From contig OX031059.1 of NCBI GenBank assembly GCA_943736015.1, positions 18,600,001-18,664,000 of the forward strand: a stretch of 64,000 nt of DNA. The letters are read 5' to 3'. Below are positions 20,760 to 32,304 of the stretch, piece after piece. Both the position numbers and the translations under genes were made by a program. Each line of letters begins with the position of its first letter. Positions within the stretch are counted from its first letter, which is position 1. The DNA comes from Tridacna crocea (Eukaryota; Mollusca; Bivalvia; Cardiida; Cardiidae). Below the pieces are notes generated by a model, which did no database searches, had not been told where the DNA came from, and was given only the letters and a program-made list of their open reading frames with translations.

Positions 20760-21788
20760 AACTTCTCACTCTTTTACAAAAACTGCCGCCTTTCTTGGGA
20801 TTCAGACACACCATCTTCAGGATAGTGAGAACGTGCTGTTTGATCTAAACTAAACATTGCAATGAGATTTAATTCGGCTACTGAAATCGCAGTAATCGGA
20901 CAATTTATCCATGGCTAGAAATGTTCATTTAATTTATTTAGGAGCATAAGAGATACTTACAGTTGTCATGCACAGTTCCTCATGACTGGATTATGATGTA
21001 AATGTTGTTTTTTTCTGTTAAACATTAGTTAAAAAGATCTATGAATTATGCACAGTTCACAAGGACTTAAACATACGAATACATTTTGACAGCTTGCTTT
21101 CAGCTACGTAATGTTAAGAAATAAGAAAAAGATGCAAAATATGTTTCTTTACTTATCTCTCTTCTCTTGAGGCATACGATGCCCACATCAATACCAGTTT
21201 CGACTTTGGGAACGGCTAAATACGTGGACAGTATCGAGTTTATACATAGCCACTATCAAATATCTAACAAATCTTCCGGTATATTCAGTTTATATCTATA
21301 TGTCTAAAAAGTCATGCTGCTGCGTATAAATTCAATTCGTTAATACTCATGCTGTTCAAAAAGTAACTTAAAAATTGTTCAACATAGCCAAACCACTTCC
21401 CCCAAAAAGTTTCCAATTCAAGCGTTAAACCATTTACATCGCATTCAATCTAAGTATATCTATACACACGCTGCGAACTATTGAATGGTTTTCAAATTAA
21501 ATTAGAATTACTTCAGTATTTTTTTTGTATGTGCATAAATGTATACTATTTAAATAACCCTAATACTCGCATAAAATTATGGCTTTATGAAAGTGGGATT
21601 GCTTCACGTTTCATTAAACATAGCACCTTATCAATATTCCTCATCACTTTCTTTCCTTATAACTCTTTGCCCTAATAAAATAGTTTCAATGATCTTGAAA
21701 GCTTTGTAATCTTCATTAAACTTGAATTGCTTTTACGTTCAATATACACAAAATTAATATTAGATCATTTAATTTTTAGTGATCTACA
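20760..21788. other. AT-rich DNA without recognised features
   Basis: No gene or clear repeat seen. Confidence 0.35.
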
Positions 21789-22000
21789 TTAACCCTTATC
21801 TTTCTAAATAATTTTAACAACACGTTCAAGCCGTTAGAAACAACATAAATTTGGCTCTTTCGAAGTTTTATTTTTGGAAAAAATATCTTCTTATCGGACA
21901 GTGTGGATCTAAAATCAGACAGCACATTTTGTACAGTCTGATTTTGATCTAAGCTGTCCGCAATTGGTCGGTGAGTCGGGCCTAGCAGCCAAAGGGTTGG
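21789..22000 (-). mobile_element. Family B MITE
   Basis: TTAACCCTTATCTTTCTAAA at the left. The hairpin at about 21896-21962 contains ATCAGACAGCACATTTTGTA. Right end AGCAGCCAAAGGGTTGG, with TTAA mutated to TTGG. Confidence 0.85.
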
Positions 22001-22085
22001 ACTTGAATTGCTTATGCAGACAATATACATGTACATACATATCAGACTGGGCAGGTCGTGTGGTCAAATTTTGTGTCTACATTAC

Positions 22086-22734
22086 TCAATTTTTGTCAGA
22101 AATGCTCTTGACATGACAATGCTTGTACTTTTGAGACCGAACTATTTTATACACTTCATTTATGCACGAATTTACAGGATAAACAGGTGTTTCAAAATTA
22201 GCTGTGAAATAGTAACTGCGCAACGAGTGGAGTGCACTGTAAGTAGGGATTAACTTATCATGATCTACATATACCATGTTGTGTACTTCTGATACTGGGT
22301 GATGATACCTGTTACTGTATAAATAAGAATCTTGAATCACTTTAGGAACATTTTTATTCTGGTCAAGAATAGCGATTTCGATATCAGATTCCAAACATAC
22401 GAAAACTCGTAACTTTTTCCTCACTGTCAGATAGAAAAATCTGCCTCTAAATACTTCCAGCACTTTCATTTTTCAAAGTCAGATAGGTTATCGAATATTC
22501 TATTCGTCTTCTTGTATCATTCCGTTTACTCTGTGGAGTTATTTTTAGAGGTGTCCTCAACCATTTCTCTTTAAATTCTTCGATTGCTTCCTCTAGATAT
22601 TTGGTGTTCCTTGCGATAGATCACTTCTATAAATACTGTGGTTGAAATGAGAAATGGTTCAAATGAGGAATCAATCTTTTTTCTTCTACACAGTTTCTGA
22701 TACACTTTAATCTATCTTTATAACCAAAATTGCT
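22086..22734 (-). pseudogene. Decayed coding sequence, family unknown
   Basis: A likely acceptor (TTACCTCCTCAG, AG at 22736-22735) opens a frame on the minus strand that reads protein-like for 95 codons to TAG 22449-22447. Only two stops interrupt it (TAG 22629-22627, TGA 22623-22621). It includes KCIRNCVEEKRLIPHLNHF and LEEAIEEFKEKWLRTPLK. A one-base frame change near 22450-22470 leads into a second open stretch of about 120 codons (to 22086), with YLTVRKKLRVFVCLESDIEI and VHNMVYVDHDKLIP. Composition (charged, with Trp and Cys) is unlike the repeats around it. No family recognised. It may be a dead gene, a gene fragment or an old retroelement ORF. Confidence 0.4.
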
Positions 22735-22908
22735 CTGAGGAGGTAAGCGTTATAGACAGCTTAAGTAAAGGGATAATATTGAATGCCATGTACGAGGTTT
22801 CTTAACACATTAGAAACTCTGTTAAAGATGTGTAATCAGTGGAAATTTTAATTTACTGCTGGTTGTATCTGTACAGCGAAATCACTCCTCAATAAATTGA
22901 AAAGATTC

Positions 22909-23014
22909 GACCCTTTTTGCTCAAAAGGCAAACACAGGGACTTTTGCATGAGGGCATACATCGAACATCAGACTGCAGAGGACGTGCATTCTGTCTTAGA
23001 TTTATACAGTCCCT
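22909..23014. mobile_element. Family B, degenerate hairpin
   Basis: CATCAGACTGCAGAGGACGTGCATTCTG with outer CATGAGGGCATACATCGAA and TTATACAGTCC. Confidence 0.5.
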
Positions 23015-23526
23015 TTCTTTAGTCAAGCCTTTATGGTACAAAGAAAATTTATCAGTTCAGTATGTTGTATTTCAGGCGTCAAACGGGATCGACTTTACAT
23101 ACTTGGCGATAAAAGAGTGAAACGCTGGATTGCTGAATAAACGAAAATTATCCCTTCTTTTCGTAGGAAAACCTACTGCAGGATATTTTACAGCTGTTTG
23201 GCCAAATTATCTCCTAATTATGCTCTTTTTCGTAGTTCACTTCAGCTGAACATGGAACTTAAAAATGATATAAAAGCAATATTGCTTGTAAATATGACTC
23301 AGAAAGATTCCTCGTTTTCAATTCTAGAGTTTTTTTCCATACATATGTTTTAAATCAGTCTTTTTTAATATGCTACCGTTTGAAACATTACTAAAGCATT
23401 AGGAACTTTAAGCTTGAGCAAGAACCTAGTTGAGTAGATGCTCAATGCCTCAAGGACTCGTGCTGTCCTTAAATATACGCCGTGCATAACATCTAAGGGT
23501 ATATATTGGCTAACATAAATAAAGCC
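23015..23526. other. Unassigned AT-rich DNA
   Basis: No gene or repeat recognised. Confidence 0.3.
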
Positions 23527-23660
23527 ATGAGAAAAGGGGTCCTATTACATCTGCCAAAATTATCAACTCAGGTCGACCAGCACAGACCGCGCAGGCTGAC
23601 AAGTCGATTTTTATTGTTTTAGTAAATTTCTGCATGTTCAAGGACTATTCTGACATTGAA
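23527..23660. mobile_element. Family D fragment
   Basis: AAAAGGGGTCCTATTACATC, then AACTCAGGTCGACCAGCACA and GACCGCGCAGGCTGAC. The left hairpin arm is worn. Confidence 0.6.
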
Positions 23661-24814
23661 TCTATATTATCCAATGACATGCCTAGTAGACTATAATACA
23701 TCAAAACATGCACTCAACTTCCCTTTTCAGAGAATGGTTCAAATATTTGTTTACCTCTTACCTGTCGCTCTTATAGTACTTTGAGCACAAATTCGCTTTT
23801 CAGGACTTTCAGCCCTTTGATTTAAATATCTCCCACTTTAACAAGATTTCACAGCCAACTACCGTTTTTTACAATCTACCTTTCTATAGAATTAGACGTA
23901 GGGAACTATAGCGTTTCTGACTGCTTCCAATAGATCAAGATCAGACCTCGAAGACAGTTGGTTATCGTCTTTTTTTTTATTTACAACACCTGGTACTTGG
24001 TTTTGAGCAACTTCCATAAAGTCACTTTATTTGCCTTCGTTTTTACCTGTGACTTCTTACAGACACTTGGAGGTTTATTGCGCAATGAAAGTATTAAGTT
24101 TGGGATAAAGTCGATGGGTATACTCCATTGACATCGATTCCCTAACAAAGCTAATTCCATAGAGAGTACCTCCTTCAAACGCAACGTGTGTGCTAATCAA
24201 GCAGTTAAATAAATACTTTAATGACAACCATAGAGAGCGTAGAACTACTTTCTTGGTGCCCCACTGAGCGTTGAACTAGTCTCTTGGCGGCCAAACTGTA
24301 AGACTGATTTTTAGACCCTTTTATGTAAACTGTACCCTCATGTTGCTTATAAATGGTTGATGTCTTTAGAATTAGTGAATGGAAAATGCCATTGCCCTTG
24401 ATTAGGTTTCTAAATATGGAGATGCGATAAGCCCCCTTTTGCCAGAGCGCAGATCATGTTAATTTTTAGAAAGTGCCGACAGAAGGGCATTCAAGTAACA
24501 TCAGATAGCAAACATAATAAATGTTAATGCGTTTTAAACTATTTTAGCCCAGAGATAAAAAACTAGTTTGGATATAAAATTTCGTCTGGAAAAAAATGGT
24601 GGAAAGGGCAGGACAGTCAAATGATTTATAACAAAACAATAACTTGTTTCGAGTTTCAGCTTTCATACTGCAGTTATCTGATATCCTGAATTTCATTACG
24701 TTTTGAATTGCAGATAATAAAAGGCAACGATCGATAGCACAGAGCAGTAAAGCTCTTCCTTTCTCTGATTTCAAAGGGCTTCCTTTTTTTTCATCTACAA
24801 AATGAGTAATGTTT
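23661..24814. other. Mostly unassigned DNA
   Basis: It holds a B remnant at 23930-23960 (AGATCAAGATCAGACC), an imperfect 33-35-bp duplication at about 24236-24300 (GCGTAGAACTACTTTCTTGG and GCGTTGAACTAGTCTCTTGG), and a D terminus at 24425-24460 (AAGCCCCCTTTTGCCAGAGC). No gene recognised. Confidence 0.4.
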
Positions 24815-25245
24815 GATTGATTGACTGACTGACTGACTGACTGACTGATTGATTGACCGATTGATTGAGTGAGTGATTGGTTGCTTGTTTGGTTGGTTGG
24901 TTGATTGATTGATTGATTGATTGATTGTATGTATGGTGTTTACCCGTTTTCAAGATTGTTTCGGTTACCGGGGCGGCTAGTACACCTAGTCATGCTTTTG
25001 TGGGGTTTCTTTTTACCATTACTCCGCACAATATTCTTTCCAAGCGACTGGCTGCTTCCCCATATTACCATTATAAAAAGAACACACACACACACAATGA
25101 TCACGGTTGAGAGAGGAATGAATCCTGTCGCAGTGACTCCTGTCGCAATGACTATCATTAGACATCGGAGAGAAATTGGCCGAGCCAGGGATCGAAACAG
25201 CGATACCCTTTTCTTGAGTACTGAAGGCTATCGACTGCACTTACG
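24815..25245 (-). mobile_element. SINE S1, copy 3, with (TTGA/TGAC)n tail
   Basis: The minus-strand tRNA-like head lies at about 25190-25245 with B box GTTTCGATCCC. The body includes TCCTGTCGCAATGACTATCA, with one internal CCTGTCGCAGTGACT duplication and a short (CA)n. The tail is the (TGAT/TGAC)n run at 24815-24930. Confidence 0.8.
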
Positions 25246-25315
25246 AGACTCAGAAAAAAATGAACAGGAAAGCCATGTTGTATGATATTTCAGTCATACA
25301 CTGTAAATAGGGGAG

Positions 25316-25545
25316 TGAACTCTTTACCAAACAACAAAAGTTTTGACTGGTCCAAATTGGAAGCATTTGCAGACGACAAAATAGAAGTAACTCAAATATT
25401 GAAATTGGATACCAGCATGATAGAAAACATTGTGGAAAAAAGGAGAAAATGCTGGCTACCAGCATTTTCTCCTTTTTCCACGATGTTTTCTAGAGGCTTC
25501 TATCTCAGAGTCGTAAAAACCCGGGGTTGTTTGGTAAATGGTTAA
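25316..25545 (-). mobile_element. Family A MITE
   Basis: TGAACTCTTTACCAAACAAC at the left, TTTGGTAAATGGTTAA at the right. The hairpin at 25427-25490 is near perfect. Confidence 0.88.
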
Positions 25546-25637
25546 ATGCATCTACAAAAATGTCAGCCGGAACATTCTGCCAAGACTGATCCGGATCTAA
25601 ACTTTCTTTAGCACTAGGTAAATTTTCTGTATGCATG

Positions 25638-25856
25638 TGCCCGTGGTCGTGAGGTAGAGCGTCGGCCTCATAACCTAGTGGTCCTGAGTTCGATACCCGG
25701 GAGCGGGTGTCAACTTTAGGATTTTTCATTGGCCCACACATTCGGCGCGAGTACTGGTGTAGTTCCCAGGAAGCAGAATCGAGAGAGATTAGTATAAGTT
25801 GTATGGACTTGTTTCTCAATCGATGTAAAATAAATATGTTTAAACTAAATTTTCTG
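25638..25856 (+). mobile_element. SINE S3, copy 2
   Basis: Head GTGGTCGTGAGGTAGAGCGT (A box) and GAGTTCGATACCC (B box), body TTTTTCATTGGCCCACACAT, tail TCAATCGATGTAAAATAAAT. The acceptor stem of a real tRNA is not formed. Confidence 0.85.
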
Positions 25857-25956
25857 TATGTAAAAAGAGGAACAACCCAGTCTTCCTTATGATTCAGTAG
25901 GTTAGAAGAGAATGTTTTTTATGGATCCATCGTAACTATGTGGTAGTCGCTATAAT

Positions 25957-26226
25957 TATGTCCTGCAACACGCGAAAAGGGGCAATCGGACATTTGCGTA
26001 AAGTGTCATCTCGGATCAGCCTGCGCGGATAGCGCAGGCTGATCCGAGACGGCACTTTACGACTAAACTAGATTTTGCTTTTCAGTAGACTTGCGCAAAA
26101 CAGAAAATTTGCAAAAACGGAATGTATCGTTTCGGATTAGTGTGCGCGGAGTGCGCCGGCAGGTCCCAGACGACACTTTATACGCAAATGTCCCATTGCC
26201 CCTTTTCGCGTGTTGCAGCCCATATA
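25957..26226. mobile_element. Family C double-hairpin MITE, copy 2
   Basis: Ends CCTGCAACACGCGAAAAGGG and CCCCTTTTCGCGTGTTGCAG. The first hairpin, CTCGGATCAGCCTGCGCGGA, is perfect around ATAG; the second is worn. Confidence 0.88.
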
Positions 26227-26644
26227 GGTCAGGGAGGTGCATAAAACCGCCTTCTACCCGAGCATGTATAATTTCATATTCTATTCTGTCTTAAACTGAA
26301 ATTTTCTGTCAATAAAATTTCATTGACTGTTGCTCCGAGTTACTCGCAAAGTGGATTCAAGATAAGGGGGGTTGAACCAAAGAACCATTTCACTTGTAGA
26401 TTTGAAATATGGATACCAAGAGAGGCCATTTAATTGGATGGTAAGCGAATGCCAACCACTCAGAATTCAAGTCTTGGAAGCAGTATTTCTGTCCCATCCA
26501 ATCGGATTGTAAGTCCCGGACAGCAAAATCAAAAGTGGCTATTGGTGAATATTATTACCCGTTGTACTTTATTTGCATTCTGTGATTTTCACCTATTCTA
26601 TCGCCAAACAGTAAATAAATTTGTCACTAATGATGTATGAGAAA
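26227..26644. other. Unassigned DNA
   Basis: No gene or repeat recognised. Confidence 0.3.
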
Positions 26645-26866
26645 GCTCTTTTTCTACCGGAAAACTGTTAGGCTCTTCCAAATTAACAGCGTTTGCAGAC
26701 TACAGTATAAACAGATAAGATTATCTCTTGAAAAGATAGAATAACATTGTGAAAAATAAGGAGAAAATGCTGGGAACCAGAATTGTTCTCTTTTGACACA
26801 ATGTTTTTTATAAATTCAGTTTCCTCAGGGTTGTTTGAACACGGAATGTTTTTACGAAAGGTTAGA
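26645..26866 (-). mobile_element. Family A, degenerate copy
   Basis: GCAGACTACAGTATAAAC in the left arm, a worn hairpin with GCTGGGAACCAGAAT, and right arm CCTCAGGGTTGTTTGAACAC then GGTTAGA. Confidence 0.6.
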
Positions 26867-27109
26867 TCAAATTTGATTCCGGTTGTTTATTAAATTTCAT
26901 CATTCCAAATATATGACAATTGCTTTATTTGGGATTATTTGACTAAAGAAAACGATCTAACTCTATGTATAATCAGAAGTATTTAATCAATCACAAGTTC
27001 ACGCTGAAATGACAAGCAAACACTAGGTATAATGAGAATGATACTCATTTTGTCCGTGTTCACAATTCGAACAGCAACTCTGATGAACCATCCAAGTTTA
27101 CGAGACCAC

Positions 27110-27340
27110 TCTTTCATGTATGGCTTCATCCCGGTTTAAATACGGCTAAAATATCTAACAACTGCGTTAGGGAGAATTCTCTTTAGCTCAGAGTTTATGG
27201 TGTTGGCTTTTCGTCCGGGCGTTCTTTGTTCGAATCTTGCTCGAATCTGTATTTTTGCAATGCATTTGTTTCTTTGTTACGGACTTTGTTCGTAAGAACG
27301 ATTAGAAAGACAACTCTGATGGACTGATTCTGGCCAATTT
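27110..27340 (+). mobile_element. SINE S4, copy 1
   Basis: The plus strand carries TTTAGCTCAGAGTTTATGG (A box) and GTTCGAATCTTGC (B box). The preceding TGGCTTCATCCCGGTTTAAA and following TTACGGACTTTGTTCGTAAG recur at 30190-30850 on the other strand. Confidence 0.7.
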
Positions 27341-27819
27341 CGGCCCTCGGCGTTACTTGGCTAATAAACCCACTCGCTGGAGCATCTACACGAAATCAGA
27401 CGATGTCGCTCTTGCGGTTAGTATCAACGTGTTGTTACTTTCTATACAACACATTTATGATGTACATGTGCAACACAACAACACAGTTATGAGGTATATC
27501 CGACAAGTTTTCAAGGAAAAACTGCATCAAAAATATTTATGTGGTATTGCCAGCAAAGCCAATGAATTAACAGAGAAAAACGTTGAATTTTATCTTATTC
27601 AAATAAGTCAGAATATCTAAGCATGAAAAGATTTGAAAAAATCGTTCACCAGCAGTTTCTGATCACATCATGTGGAAATCCTTAACATAAAATGGAATCA
27701 ACAAATAGACATGAAGCTTTTTCGACTTCATCAAGCAGGCCGTATTTGTTATAGAAACGGAAAAGCCTTGGTCAAAACAAAGTAATACTACCCTATAGGC
27801 TTATAGTCCTATAACAAAC
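27341..27819. other. Unassigned DNA
   Basis: An 80-codon open stretch (27357-27620 plus) exists but has no ATG start and resembles no protein I know. Nothing else seen. Confidence 0.3.
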
Positions 27820-28011
27820 AACAAAGTGTCAGACCCTAAAAGTTATTTTTTGCACTAAAATTTAATGTGACTCAATGATGGAACTGACATCGAAGAAACC
27901 GTTGTAGATCAAAGGAGAAAATACTCATTACCGTGATTTTCGCATTTTCTCACAAAGTTTCCTATTTGTCTCCTCCTCATCCTTGAAAACTATCGCTGGA
28001 TAAAGGGTTAA
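27820..28011 (-). mobile_element. Family A, degenerate copy
   Basis: It keeps GGAGAAAATACTCATTACCG, a partial right arm (GCATTTTCTCACAAAG) and the end GGATAAAGGGTTAA. Confidence 0.6.
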
Positions 28012-28277
28012 ACACATTCGATACATCAGACTGCTGGTGAGACTTGTCAAAACGAATTATGACGTCATTATCTCTAACAGGAAGAACAATGTCAGTGGCA
28101 TTTACAAACCGTTTGTATTATTCGGGTGTAATTAGGTTATCTAAATACGCGATAACAGCGGAAGTAGATTTTCATCCATTGTGAACTGTGTTTACGTGCA
28201 TCAATTCGCGTGTACTTGTTACCTCACGAAACATTCTTTTTGTCAACGAGACACCAGTGTAAAACACAAAATCAGGG

Positions 28278-28440
28278 CCCGTATTCACCAAGCATACTTA
28301 AGAACGTTCTTTGTCTTATTCTCCAAAATTTACTACATATGTATGTAACACAACCTCTGAGTGGCTGAACTATTCGGCTTAGCCAGTCAGAGGTTGTGTT
28401 ACTTACAGGACAAAGAAAAACTTTCCTATCATAAGCACCT
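28278..28440. mobile_element. Family K MITE, best-preserved hairpin
   Basis: AACACAACCTCTGAGTGGCT and its complement AGCCAGTCAGAGGTTGTGTT form the hairpin at 28348-28402. Outer CATACTTAAGAACGTTCTTT matches the other copies. Confidence 0.75.
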
Positions 28441-28514
28441 TCTCTTTCTATAACAATGTGTACAGGAATTCTTTCTCAGGAAGATGTAGTTAATTTCGCC
28501 TGCCGGAAGGAATG

Positions 28515-28746
28515 TGTTACCCTTTACTAGGCGACAAATATTTAGACTTGCCAATATTGATGGCAGTTGCAGATGACACGACATTAAACGTGGCTCGAAT
28601 AATCGAACTAATCTTTCACTAGGTAGAAAGCATTATGGGAAACGAAGAAAATGCTGATTACCAGCATTTTCTCCTTTTCCCATAATGCTTTCAAAAGCTA
28701 CATTCCTCTTGATCACTAAAACTCATATTTGTTTTGTAAAGGGTTT
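28515..28746 (-). mobile_element. Family A MITE
   Basis: GTTACCCTTTACTAGGCGAC at the left and TTTTGTAAAGGGTTTT at the right. The hairpin at 28629-28692 is intact apart from GCTGATTACCAGC. Confidence 0.82.
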
Positions 28747-28999
28747 TACAACATGGTATTCCATGTCTACCTGACTTCGATGATGAAAAAAAGTATCGTT
28801 TTGTCAAGGGAAACCATTTTCGTAACTTATTGAGCACAGCAGGGTTCATCCTTATTCTTCTCTCCTCTTCAATAAACATAAGCATCCATCATGTTATTTC
28901 TTTTATCTGTTGTCTTGATATAAGGGATGCTAGTGTTGTATTGTTTGTTTTCGATGTTAAGTTACTAGCACAAAACATGTGTCATGTTCTTCGAGAAGG

Positions 29000-29310
29000 A
29001 TTGATTGATCGCTTGACTGATTGATTGATTGATTGATTGACTGATTGACTGAGTGTTTGGTGTTTCGACCAGTTTTCATTATTTCAGTTATATCGCATGG
29101 GCCAGTGTACCTATCCATGCTTTACTGCAGTCTCTTTTACCAGTACTCCGCACAATTCTTTTTCCAAGCCACTTGCTGCTTTCTCACAAAACCATCCTCG
29201 AGACAATTGTCGGCGTTGAGAGAGGAATGAATCCTGTCACAATGACTTTCATTACTCCAAGGAATGAAATTGGTCTAGCCAAAGATTAAACCCACGAGCC
29301 CATGTTCTGA
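29000..29310 (-). mobile_element. SINE S1, copy 4, with (TTGA)n tail
   Basis: The tail at 29000-29055 is (TTGA/CTGA)n. The body includes CAGTACTCCGCACAATTCTT and GAATCCTGTCACAATGACTT. The head keeps GATTAAACCCACGAGCCC, worn. Confidence 0.75.
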
Positions 29311-29465
29311 AGTTCTGCCCAACAAAGGACTAGTCATTCTACGTCACGTTATCTCCGTTTTTCAACCAAATTGATGCATGAGTCAAATACGACGACTTGC
29401 TTCGTATTATACGTAAGGACGACACAGTTAGCCCCTTTTTTAAGAGTGCGACATAGATACAAGCC

Positions 29466-29720
29466 ATTCTCTGTGAAAGGGGGGCTCTATGCATCCGCGA
29501 AAAGTAGCAACTCGGGTCAGCCTGCGCAGTCCGCGCAGGCTGACCTGAGTCGATACTTTTCGCTATCGATCAATTTTCTGTTTACACAGGGTCCAGTTAA
29601 ATGCATGTTTCATTCGCTTGTCCGACAAAATGAACCTTATGGATCCATAGCTATGTAAAGAATCAACTGATATCATGCATTAAGAAAGATGTATTAAGCC
29701 CCAATTGCCAGAGCATGGCT
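29466..29720. mobile_element. Family D MITE, copy with both ends
   Basis: GTGAAAGGGGGGCTCTATGC at the left. The hairpin at 29515-29552 is CGGGTCAGCCTGCGCAGTCC with a near-perfect complement. Middle GATCAATTTTCTGTTTACAC, right end AAGCCCCAATTGCCAGAGCA. Confidence 0.8.
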
Positions 29721-29977
29721 CATATATGGCTTGCAACACGCGAAAAGAGGCAGTCGGACATTTCCGTAAAATGTCGTCTTGGATCAGCCTGCGCAGTCCG
29801 CGCAGGCTGATCCGAGACAGCATTTTACGACAACAGTAGATTTTGTTCTTCAGAAAATTACGTAAAAAAGGAAATTGTCGTTTCGGATTGGCCTGCGCAG
29901 TCCGCGTAGGATGATTCGAGACGACACTTTGCGCAAATGTCCTAATGCCCCTTTTCGCGTGTTGCAAACCATATATA
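29721..29977. mobile_element. Family C double-hairpin MITE, copy 3
   Basis: CATATATGGCTTGCAACACG and GTTGCAAACCATATATA at the ends (TA flanks). It contains one perfect hairpin, GATCAGCCTGCGCAGTCCGC, and one worn hairpin. It directly abuts the family D copy. Confidence 0.88.
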
Positions 29978-30189
29978 ATTTTGACAAACGCCGCAAATCA
30001 CAAAGTTCTGCATTTGTGTGAGAGAGAATTGATATAATCAAAAGAGCGAACTTTTTATGAGTCTCAACAGCGGGAGATAGAAACAAGAGCAAATTATTTC
30101 ATGTAAGCCGTCTTCAACTAGCGCTAAAGTGTTTGTAGATAGATCTAGCTTGCTGCATATTGCATCGTTGTGTCTAAGTTTACAAAACC

Positions 30190-30850
30190 ATTCTCACGAA
30201 CAAAGTCCGTAACCAAGAAACAAATGAACAAATACATAGAGGATATTTGTTTTTTTCCGGTGAAAGATCGAAATCTATTTCATCGAGTGGACACCATCGG
30301 TAATATTTTCACGAGTGGCGCAGCCACGAGTGAAAATATACCGATGGTGTTCACGAGATTTAATAAATTTCGATCTTTCACCGGAAAAAATAAATATTCT
30401 ATCTATTTCATGCTTTTAACCCTTTCTGGGAGGAGCTTTATCAAAATCCAGCACCGTTCTTTTCTGTTATTCCCCGTGGCGTACCCCTCCAGCATAGCAA
30501 CGCATTACAATATTACGTCAAGCGCGAGAAATCTAAGGTATATGACGTCATATTTCTCATCTGGTTGTCAGGCACGCGCAATTTACCTAGGCAACAGGAA
30601 CGTGAAAATCGGTTTTTTCACTGGTGGTACCAGTGTATGATCGAAAAATATTTTCACTGCTATTTCTCGATATCCTACCGGAAAGCATCAAATAAATACC
30701 AGTAATACAGGGACCGGACAGGATTCCATTTAAGAATGTCTGGACGAAAGGCCAACACCATAACCACTGAGATAAAGAGAATTCACCCTAGCGCATTTGT
30801 TAGGTATTGTATTTAAATAGGGATGAAGCCATGTATGAAGAAGTGGTCCT
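30190..30850 (-). mobile_element. SINE S4, copy 2, split by a family E element
   Basis: 30190-30236 matches the 3' part of S4 (CGAACAAAGTCCGTAACCAA). 30700-30850 matches the head and leader (CACTGAGATAAAGAGAATTC, ATAGGGATGAAGCCATGTAT). The E element fills the gap. Confidence 0.7.
30237..30697 (+). mobile_element. Family E element, single unit
   Basis: The hairpin at 30257-30384 (CCGGTGAAAGATCG arms, ACGAGTGGCGCAGCC centre) is followed by a unique part with CCCCGTGGCGTACCCCTCC, TACGTCAAGCGCGAGAAAT, and the end CCGGAAAGCATCAAATAAAT. Confidence 0.85.
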
Positions 30851-31278
30851 ATGCACTCGCCATTCTAAAACGCAAATTCATTGAGGACGAGATTAAAAGA
30901 CTGTAAGGATTGTACTATTTTCTGATTTAATTCTATGTCTATATTTATTTTGTGCCCGCCATTGCTCGAGCGGTTGTGTTCAGCATCCGTGAGTTTTAAT
31001 ATTGGCCCTCACCTAATGACAAAGTACTTGGATCATTAATGGCGATGGAACGGTTAAGAAAACATATTCATTTATATTCCCGTCACACCAATCTCATTCT
31101 CACGCCGTTCTGAAATTTTTTGCCGATGGGACTTGAACAGTGTCCAGGTCAAAGTGGACGTATTAGTAACTTTTTATTTGTTTTCGAACTAAATGGAAGG
31201 ATTAAAACGGAGAGCCTGCTCAAACTTTCTTGCCGTCCTTTCCGTCCTGAGAAGAAAATATGAGACAATAATGACATT

Positions 31279-31506
31279 TTAACCCTTTAGTCCATAGATA
31301 CTCATTTCTACACATTGCTTGTAGAAGCCTTTGGAAAATATTGTGGCAAAAGGTGAAATTGCTCGTGACGAGCAATTTCACCTTTTGTCACAATGTTTTC
31401 TATGCTATCAAAGGTGTAATTTACACATAAGTAATAGCTTCATCATTGCTGTTATTTAGGGTCGATTACAGATGCCATAGAATTGCTTTATGGGGTAAAG
31501 GGTTAA
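31279..31506 (+). mobile_element. Family A2 MITE, well preserved
   Basis: TTAACCCTTTAGTCCATAGA and ATGGGGTAAAGGGTTAA with both TTAA intact. The hairpin at 31336-31401 is GTGAAATTGCTCGTGACGAG. Confidence 0.92.
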
Positions 31507-31904
31507 GCAATATGATCTTAATGTACACCGTCGGCAGTATCAGCTGAAATCGCATTTAGTTGGGTAAGATTGAAAGTTAACGACTGCCTGATTTTGGTCT
31601 GACAGGCGAGATAAAAAAAGTAAATAAACACTGGGGGTACAAACTTTCCGAACAGGTTGATTCATCGAACTTGTTGTTTGACATGTTTTATCGCAAAAGC
31701 TGGCAAGTGCTATTATCAAACGTTAACAATCATGTGAATTTAACAAAAGGTTATCTCTATAGTTATCTTTATCTCTTTGATGTAGAGCTCCCATAATATG
31801 TAAATCCATGTCGCATTTATCATAATTCCAGCGGTTTAGCCTGCACAATGTCGCGCAGTGGCATGTCTCCCCTTACTGTAAATGTTTGTAAGTCCTTGTT
31901 TGAT
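31507..31904. other. Unassigned DNA
   Basis: No gene or repeat recognised. Confidence 0.3.
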
Positions 31905-32027
31905 TCTGGCTTTTCCCCTTTGCAAAAAGTTTTGAAGACAAATGCCAGCCTTTCAGCAATATTTGAATTGTCGTCTACAAATGCTTTTAATTTGGATAGG
32001 TTTAAAGTTTTGACCCGGTAAAGACTA
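31905..32027 (+). mobile_element. Family A right-half fragment
   Basis: GAATTGTCGTCTACAAATGC, TTTTAATTTGGATAGG and CCGGTAAAGACTAA match the right arm. The left half is lost. Confidence 0.55.
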
Positions 32028-32092
32028 AACTTATAAAACCAGTGGAAAACCCCTACGTGCTGTTTATGACATAAACCTGGGCTGTTAAGAGC

Positions 32093-32304
32093 TTAAATCT
32101 TATCCTGCTTAATCAAGAAAATGAAACTTTAAAGCTGATAGTAAGAATCTGATTGATGATATTTCAAATTTATTTTTTGGACAAAAATATCGTCTTATCG
32201 AACAGAGTCGATCTAAGATCAGACTGTATCTTTTTTGTAATCTTATCTTGATCTACAATGTCCGCAAAAGGTCAGTAAGTCGCGCATGGCAGCTTAAGGA
32301 TTCA
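32093..32304 (-). mobile_element. Family B MITE
   Basis: TTAAATCTTATCCTGCTTAA at the left. The hairpin is around AAGATCAGACTGTATCTTTT, then AATGTCCGCAAAAGGTCAGT and CAGCTTAAGGATTCA. Confidence 0.8.

Noticed and set aside
24917..25285. 122-codon open frame
   Set aside because: It lies within SINE S1 and its tetranucleotide tail and is not open in the other S1 copies.
25638..25700. tRNA-like sequence with good A and B boxes
   Set aside because: It is the head of SINE S3. The acceptor stem does not pair, and the same head with the same body occurs at 11935 and 52220.
27357..27620. 87-codon open frame
   Set aside because: It has no ATG at its start, resembles no known family, and lies next to a SINE; chance in AT-rich DNA is likely.
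30170..30640. 156-codon open frame on the plus strand
   Set aside because: It runs through SINE S4 and the family E hairpin and is not conserved in the other E copies.
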